From the NCBI GenBank assembly GCA_964354135.1, contig CAYGZA010000243.1:1-10509 (forward strand): a DNA stretch of 10,509 nt. Direction: 5' to 3'. Positions within the stretch are counted from its first letter, which is position 1. Each line of letters opens with the position of its first letter. This DNA comes from CAYGZA01 sp964354135 (GTDB taxonomy: Bacteria; Planctomycetota; Planctomycetia; Pirellulales; Thermoguttaceae). Shown here piece after piece: positions 7,445 through 10,509 of this stretch. The position numbers and the translations under genes were made by a program. The notes below the pieces were generated by a model. That model worked only from the letters and a program-made list of their open reading frames with translations, did not search any database and was not told where the DNA came from.

Positions 7445-8758
7445 CTACGCGTCCTTGGGCACGGCCCAATGGCCGTCACGATACTTGCGGCCAGTGAGGG
7501 CAGCCGCCTCCCCGTCATCGAGGATCCGCTCGTTCTGCGGATCGAACCGCAGCACGCGGCCGACGCGGGCCGCGATGTTCGCCAGGTGGACCAGCGCCGC
7601 GGAAAGGTGACCGGCCGTGCAATCGGCGTTGAGCTCGTGCTGTTGGCCGCGGATGCAGTCCAGGAAGTTCTGGTGATGGGCCGCGAGGTCGCAAGGGCCG
7701 GTCCGCTCGGCCATCAGTTTGTTGCGGGGGCCATAGAGCTTCCAACCCACCGAGTGGCCGATAATCAGCATTCCCTGGGTGCCGTAGAACGCCACCCCGT
7801 TCTCGTACCCCTCCTGCACGTAGGGCGACCAGGTCCGCTGCTCGAAGATCAGTTGTTTCTTCTTGCCGCGCTTCCCTTCGGCCGGGTACTCGAAGACGGC
7901 GTACTGCGTGTCCGGGAACTGTTGATCGTCGTCGAAGAAGTGCTTGCCGCCGAGGCAGGCAATCCGCGCCGGATGGGAGTCGGCGCCCAGCCCCCAGCAG
8001 GCGACGTCGATGTCGTGGACACCGTCGTTGCCGATGTCCCCGCAGCCGAAATCGTGCCACCAGCGCCAGATTCCGTGGAGCATGTTGGCGCGGTACGGGA
8101 CCACCGGGGCCGGTCCGAGCCACATGTCGAAGTCCAGGTGAGCCGGCGGCTGGCTGGGCTGCGTCTTGCCGATGGACCCCCGGAGCTGGCTGTTCCATGC
8201 CTTGGCCACGAGGACCTCGCCGATCTGGCCTTCGTGAACGCGGCGGATGGCATCGCGGACGCAGGCCGTGCTCCGGCTCTGCGTGCCCACCTGGAGCCGC
8301 TTGCCGGACCGCCGCACCGCCTCGACCATCAGCCGCCCCTCGCGGATGTTGTGGCAGCAGGGCTTCTCCACGTAGACGTGCTTCCCGGCATCCAGGGCCA
8401 GGATGGAGGCCGGCGCGTGCCAGTGGTCCGGGGTGGCGATGAAGACGGCGTCCACGCGGCGGTCGTCGAGGACTTCGCGGAGGTCCTTGACCGCCTTGGG
8501 CGCCTTGCCCGAGATGGTCTCGACGTGCTTTGCCGCCGCCTGGAGGCGGTTCCGGTCGGCGTCGCAGACGTAGGCCACCTCAACGTCTTTCCTCGCCGCC
8601 AGCTCGCGGGTGTGATTCGTTCCCATGCCCCCGGGGCCGATCACGCCGACGACGATCCTCCGGCTGTCCGCGGCCGGAAGAGTCCCGCCGCTCATGGTCC
8701 ATGCGGCGGCCCCCAGGCCGGCCGCTTTCAAGAACGTCCTGCGTCCCGTCGTGTTCAT
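7445..8758 (-). CDS. Tat-exported Gfo/Idh/MocA family oxidoreductase (second of three)
   Basis: 437 residues. Seen: Tat signal TGRRTFLKAAGLGAAA (4-19), Rossmann loop GPGGMG (41-46), ATPDHWH (108-114), EKP at 131-133 with Lys132, and a C-terminal domain with WLGPAPVVPYRAN (213-225) and NDGVHDID (244-251), His248 being the conserved histidine. The GPAPxxPYxxN element and the Asn-x-Gly-x-His pattern are shared with the 3585 gene, so these two belong to one subfamily, though they are far too diverged to be a recent duplication. Inferred: periplasmic, cofactor-retaining sugar or glycoside oxidoreductase. ATG at 8758 has GGAG eight bases upstream and places the twin arginine at the usual position. 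The in-frame start at 8833 would add 25 residues before it. First gene of a two-gene minus-strand unit with the propeller protein. Confidence 0.9.
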   Translation of the reverse strand: MNTTGRRTFLKAAGLGAAAWTMSGGTLPAADSRRIVVGVIGPGGMGTNHTRELAARKDVEVAYVCDADRNRLQAAAKHVETISGKAPKAVKDLREVLDDRRVDAVFIATPDHWHAPASILALDAGKHVYVEKPCCHNIREGRLMVEAVRRSGKRLQVGTQSRSTACVRDAIRRVHEGQIGEVLVAKAWNSQLRGSIGKTQPSQPPAHLDFDMWLGPAPVVPYRANMLHGIWRWWHDFGCGDIGNDGVHDIDVACWGLGADSHPARIACLGGKHFFDDDQQFPDTQYAVFEYPAEGKRGKKKQLIFEQRTWSPYVQEGYENGVAFYGTQGMLIIGHSVGWKLYGPRNKLMAERTGPCDLAAHHQNFLDCIRGQQHELNADCTAGHLSAALVHLANIAARVGRVLRFDPQNERILDDGEAAALTGRKYRDGHWAVPKDA

Positions 8759-8804
8759 GGGCTGTACTCCGATTCCAAGAAGGATGTGCGGACGATGAAG
8801 CCGC

Positions 8805-8831
8805 GTGTACGTGCCCCTCCGTGTCGTACAC
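8805..8831. promoter_or_regulatory. Inverted repeat GTGTACG-N13-CGTACAC, candidate operator
   Basis: Perfect 7-bp arms lie at 8805-8811 and 8825-8831 in the 221-nt divergent region between the second and third oxidoreductase genes, 47-73 nt upstream of the minus-strand ATG (8758). Arm-centre spacing of 20 bases, about two helical turns, suits a dimeric regulator. Function inferred. The rest of the region holds the promoter candidate at 8906 and no gene. Confidence 0.4.
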
Positions 8832-8905
8832 ATGCTCCTCCCCCGCCGGTGATTCTGGCCCGGATTCCCTCTGTCTGCAAGGGTAGCCGTTCCATCTCAA
8901 CCGAA

Positions 8906-8934
8906 TTGACACGACTATTCCCGCGCGGCAAACT
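8906..8934 (+). promoter_or_regulatory. Candidate sigma70-type promoter of the third oxidoreductase gene
   Basis: A perfect TTGACA (8906-8911) is followed 17 bases later by CAAACT (8929-8934), a poor -10 match (three of six). It lies 45 nt upstream of the ATG at 8980 on the correct strand. The good -35 and spacing make it the best promoter candidate in the window, but the -10 box is weak. Confidence 0.35.
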
Positions 8935-8979
8935 AGGCGGACTTGCGGGCGTGGGTCTGCGGCAGCGAAGGAGACGAAC

Positions 8980-10071
8980 ATGACTCTGATCCGGCGGCGT
9001 GATTTTGTGAGAAGTGCTGGCGGCGCGGCATTGGCCTTGCCCGCGGCGGGCAGCCTGCTGGCCCCGCTCCGCGCCGAAGGGGCGGCCGCGAAGAAGCGGA
9101 TCAAGATCGGGCAGATCGGCGTCGGCCATGCCCACGCCACCAAGCTGGCCGTCTACCGGCAGTCGCCCGACTACGAGGTCGTGGGCATCGTGGAGCTGGA
9201 CCCGGAACTCCGCAAGCGGGCCGAAACGATGGGCGCTTTCCGGGACCTGCCCTGGATGACCCAGGAGCAACTCCTCAACGTCCCGGGGCTGGAGGCGGTC
9301 ACGGTGGAGACCCGGGTGAGCGACTCGCTGGCCGCAGCCGAGGCGTGCATCGCCGCGGGCAAGCACGTTCACCTGGACAAGCCGGCTGGGCAGTCGCTCC
9401 CGCAGTTCCGACGCATCCTCGACGCTGCGGCCCGGCAGCGACTGCTCGTGCAGATGGGCTACATGTTCCGGTACAACCCCGGCGTGGTGCTCTTGCGCGA
9501 GTTCCTGAAGAAGGGCTGGTTGGGCGAGCCGTTTGAAGTCCACGGCGTGATCAGCAAGGTGACCCCGCCGGAAACCCGCCGCCAATGGGCCAGCTTCCCC
9601 GGCGGCGTGATGTTCGACCTGGGGAGCCACCTGGTGGACCTGGTGGTGGGCCTGCTGGGCAAGCCGCAGCGGGTCGATCCGTTTCTCCGCCATTCCTCGG
9701 CGGCGGACGACGGGCTCGTGGACAACGGGTTGGTCGTCTTCAGCTACCCGAAGGCGCTGGCCAGCGTGAAATCGACCGCGTTGGAGGTCGAGGGCATGGA
9801 TCGCCGGCACCTCGTGGTTTGCGGCACGGAAGGCACCTTCCACATCCAGCCGCTGGACGATCCGGCGGCCCGCGTGGCCCTTGCGACCGCACGGGACAAG
9901 TACCGGAAGGGCTACCAGGACCTCCGCTTTCCCAAGTACGAGCGGTACGTTGCCGACGCGGCCGACATGGCCAAAATCCTCCGCGGGGAGAAGAAGGCCG
10001 ATTTCTCCTGCGAGCACGACCTTGCGGTGCAGGAGACCCTGCTCAGGGCATCCGGGATGCCGCTTCAGTGA
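8980..10071 (+). CDS. Tat-exported Gfo/Idh/MocA family oxidoreductase (third of three, short type)
   Basis: 363 residues. Seen: Tat signal IRRRDFVRSAGG (4-15) then an Ala/Leu-rich stretch to about residue 34. A Rossmann strand IKIGQIGVGHAH (41-52) follows, then HLDKP (131-135), where Asp replaces the usual Glu before catalytic Lys134. DLGSH (213-217) is the classic Asp-x-Gly-x-His motif, unlike the other two oxidoreductases, which have Asn. It also lacks their GPAPxxPY element, so it is a different branch of the family with probably a different substrate. ATG at 8980 has AAGGAG six bases upstream. Inferred: periplasmic sugar or glycoside oxidoreductase. Followed after 56 nt, including a hairpin, by the yjbQ gene. 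Confidence 0.9.
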   Translation: MTLIRRRDFVRSAGGAALALPAAGSLLAPLRAEGAAAKKRIKIGQIGVGHAHATKLAVYRQSPDYEVVGIVELDPELRKRAETMGAFRDLPWMTQEQLLNVPGLEAVTVETRVSDSLAAAEACIAAGKHVHLDKPAGQSLPQFRRILDAAARQRLLVQMGYMFRYNPGVVLLREFLKKGWLGEPFEVHGVISKVTPPETRRQWASFPGGVMFDLGSHLVDLVVGLLGKPQRVDPFLRHSSAADDGLVDNGLVVFSYPKALASVKSTALEVEGMDRRHLVVCGTEGTFHIQPLDDPAARVALATARDKYRKGYQDLRFPKYERYVADAADMAKILRGEKKADFSCEHDLAVQETLLRASGMPLQ

Positions 10072-10075
10072 GCGC

Positions 10076-10095
10076 GGGCGGCCCTCGGCCGCGCC
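10076..10095 (+). terminator. GC hairpin just after the third oxidoreductase stop
   Basis: GCGGCC (10078-10083), CTC loop, GGCCGC (10087-10092), extended by GG/CC (10076-10077 with 10094-10095) past a one-base bulge. It begins five bases after the TGA at 10069-10071. No T-run follows, and the next gene starts on the same strand at 10128, so it may be an mRNA 3'-end stabiliser or partial terminator rather than a full stop. Confidence 0.4.
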
Positions 10096-10127
10096 ACGAC
10101 CAAGAGACCACGGAGTTCCTTCACACC

Positions 10128-10509
10128 ATGAAATCCCACACGGAATACCTGACGATGAACGTGCCCCGGCGGATGGATTTCGCGAACATCACACCGCAGG
10201 TCCAGCGGGCGGTGGCCAAGAGCGGCATCCGGGAGGGGCTCGTTTTGGTCAACGCAATGCACATCACCGCCTCAGTCTTCATCAACGACGACGAGCCGGG
10301 ACTTCACGAGGACTACAAGAAGTGGCTGGAGCAACTGGCCCCGTTCGACCCATCGCCGGAGCGCTACCGCCACAACCGCACGGGCGAAGACAACGCCGAC
10401 GCCCACCACAAGCGCCAGATCATGGGCCGCGAAGTGGTGGTGGCCATCACCGCCGGCAAGCTCGACTTCGGACCGTGGGAGCAAATTTTCTACGGCGAGT
10501 TCGACGGCG
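10128..10509 (+). CDS. yjbQ: YjbQ/UPF0047 family protein, N-terminal 127 residues (runs off window)
   Basis: Open from ATG at 10128 to the window end, with no stop. Seen: NAMHITASVFINDDEPGLHE (42-61), then HNRTGEDNADAHHKRQIMG (82-100) and LDFGPWEQIFYGEFDG (112-127). This is an almost consensus run of the YjbQ family, and most of its usual length of about 135-140 residues is present. The conserved His45, Asp54/55, His60, His82, Glu87, Asp91 and His93/94 form the metal-binding pocket. Known: small trimeric cytoplasmic proteins. E. coli YjbQ has a weak thiamine-phosphate-synthase activity, but the true role is unsettled. No signal peptide. The upstream CGGAG is 12 bases from the ATG, longer than usual. 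Link to the exported sugar enzymes is unclear; it may simply be the next gene on the strand. Confidence 0.92.
   Translation, partial: MKSHTEYLTMNVPRRMDFANITPQVQRAVAKSGIREGLVLVNAMHITASVFINDDEPGLHEDYKKWLEQLAPFDPSPERYRHNRTGEDNADAHHKRQIMGREVVVAITAGKLDFGPWEQIFYGEFDG

Noticed and set aside
8759..8833. Upstream start at 8833 for the second oxidoreductase
   Set aside because: Adds 25 residues before the twin arginine and overlaps the inverted repeat; the ATG at 8758 has a ribosome site.
7325..8983. Open frame of 552 codons on the plus strand opposite the second oxidoreductase
   Set aside because: Composition-driven antisense frame. It would overlap the third oxidoreductase start and cover the divergent control region.
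8755..10017. Open frame of 420 codons on the minus strand opposite the third oxidoreductase
   Set aside because: No domain features and His/Val/Leu/Arg-rich antisense composition; the plus strand encodes a full conserved protein.

Overview
The window is GC-rich bacterial DNA (about two thirds G+C by eye) holding eight protein genes and one gene cut at each edge where applicable: an aldo/keto reductase truncated at the left edge, seven complete genes, and a YjbQ gene truncated at the right edge. Three different Gfo/Idh/MocA oxidoreductases and a xylose-isomerase-like TIM barrel all start with twin-arginine (Tat) signals, and they sit beside a URO-D-superfamily protein and a secreted Asp-box propeller. 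This style is most familiar from Planctomycetota and related PVC or uncultured environmental lineages. The assignment is inference; no rRNA or marker gene is present.

Layout, left to right. (1) 1-516 (+): C-terminal part of an aldo/keto reductase, converging on (2) 555-1988 (-), a PurF-like amidophosphoribosyltransferase, with a shared hairpin between the stops. (3) 2192-3397 (-): a URO-D-family methyltransferase-like protein upstream of the PurF-like gene on the same strand. (4) 3398-3584: a divergent control region with two strong hairpins and a cluster of TAAC/GTTA half-sites. (5) 3585-4961 and 4983-6053 (+): a Tat-exported oxidoreductase and a Tat-exported sugar isomerase-like TIM barrel, 21 nt apart. 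(6) A 9-bp hairpin between convergent stops. (7) 7445-8758 then 6109-7419 (-): a second Tat oxidoreductase followed 25 nt later by a Sec-secreted sialidase-fold protein. (8) 8759-8979: a second divergent control region with an inverted repeat and a candidate promoter. (9) 8980-10071 (+): a third Tat oxidoreductase, then (10) a YjbQ/UPF0047 gene running off the window.

The central genes (3585-10071) look like a set for working on glycosides or sugars outside the cytoplasm. Oxidoreductases of this family exported by Tat can carry a bound nicotinamide cofactor, as Zymomonas glucose-fructose oxidoreductase does. Pairing with a TIM-barrel isomerase/epimerase recalls known oxidise-then-eliminate (3-keto-sugar) glycoside cleavage systems. 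Substrate and reaction are not determined by the sequence.

The most unusual gene is the PurF-like one. It has a TTG start fixed by an in-frame stop and a strong ribosome binding site, and it encodes Gly where PurF has its catalytic N-terminal Cys. Other glutaminase-site motifs are also altered, while the PRPP loop and the likely Fe-S cysteines are kept. It is therefore probably not an ordinary glutamine-dependent purine enzyme.
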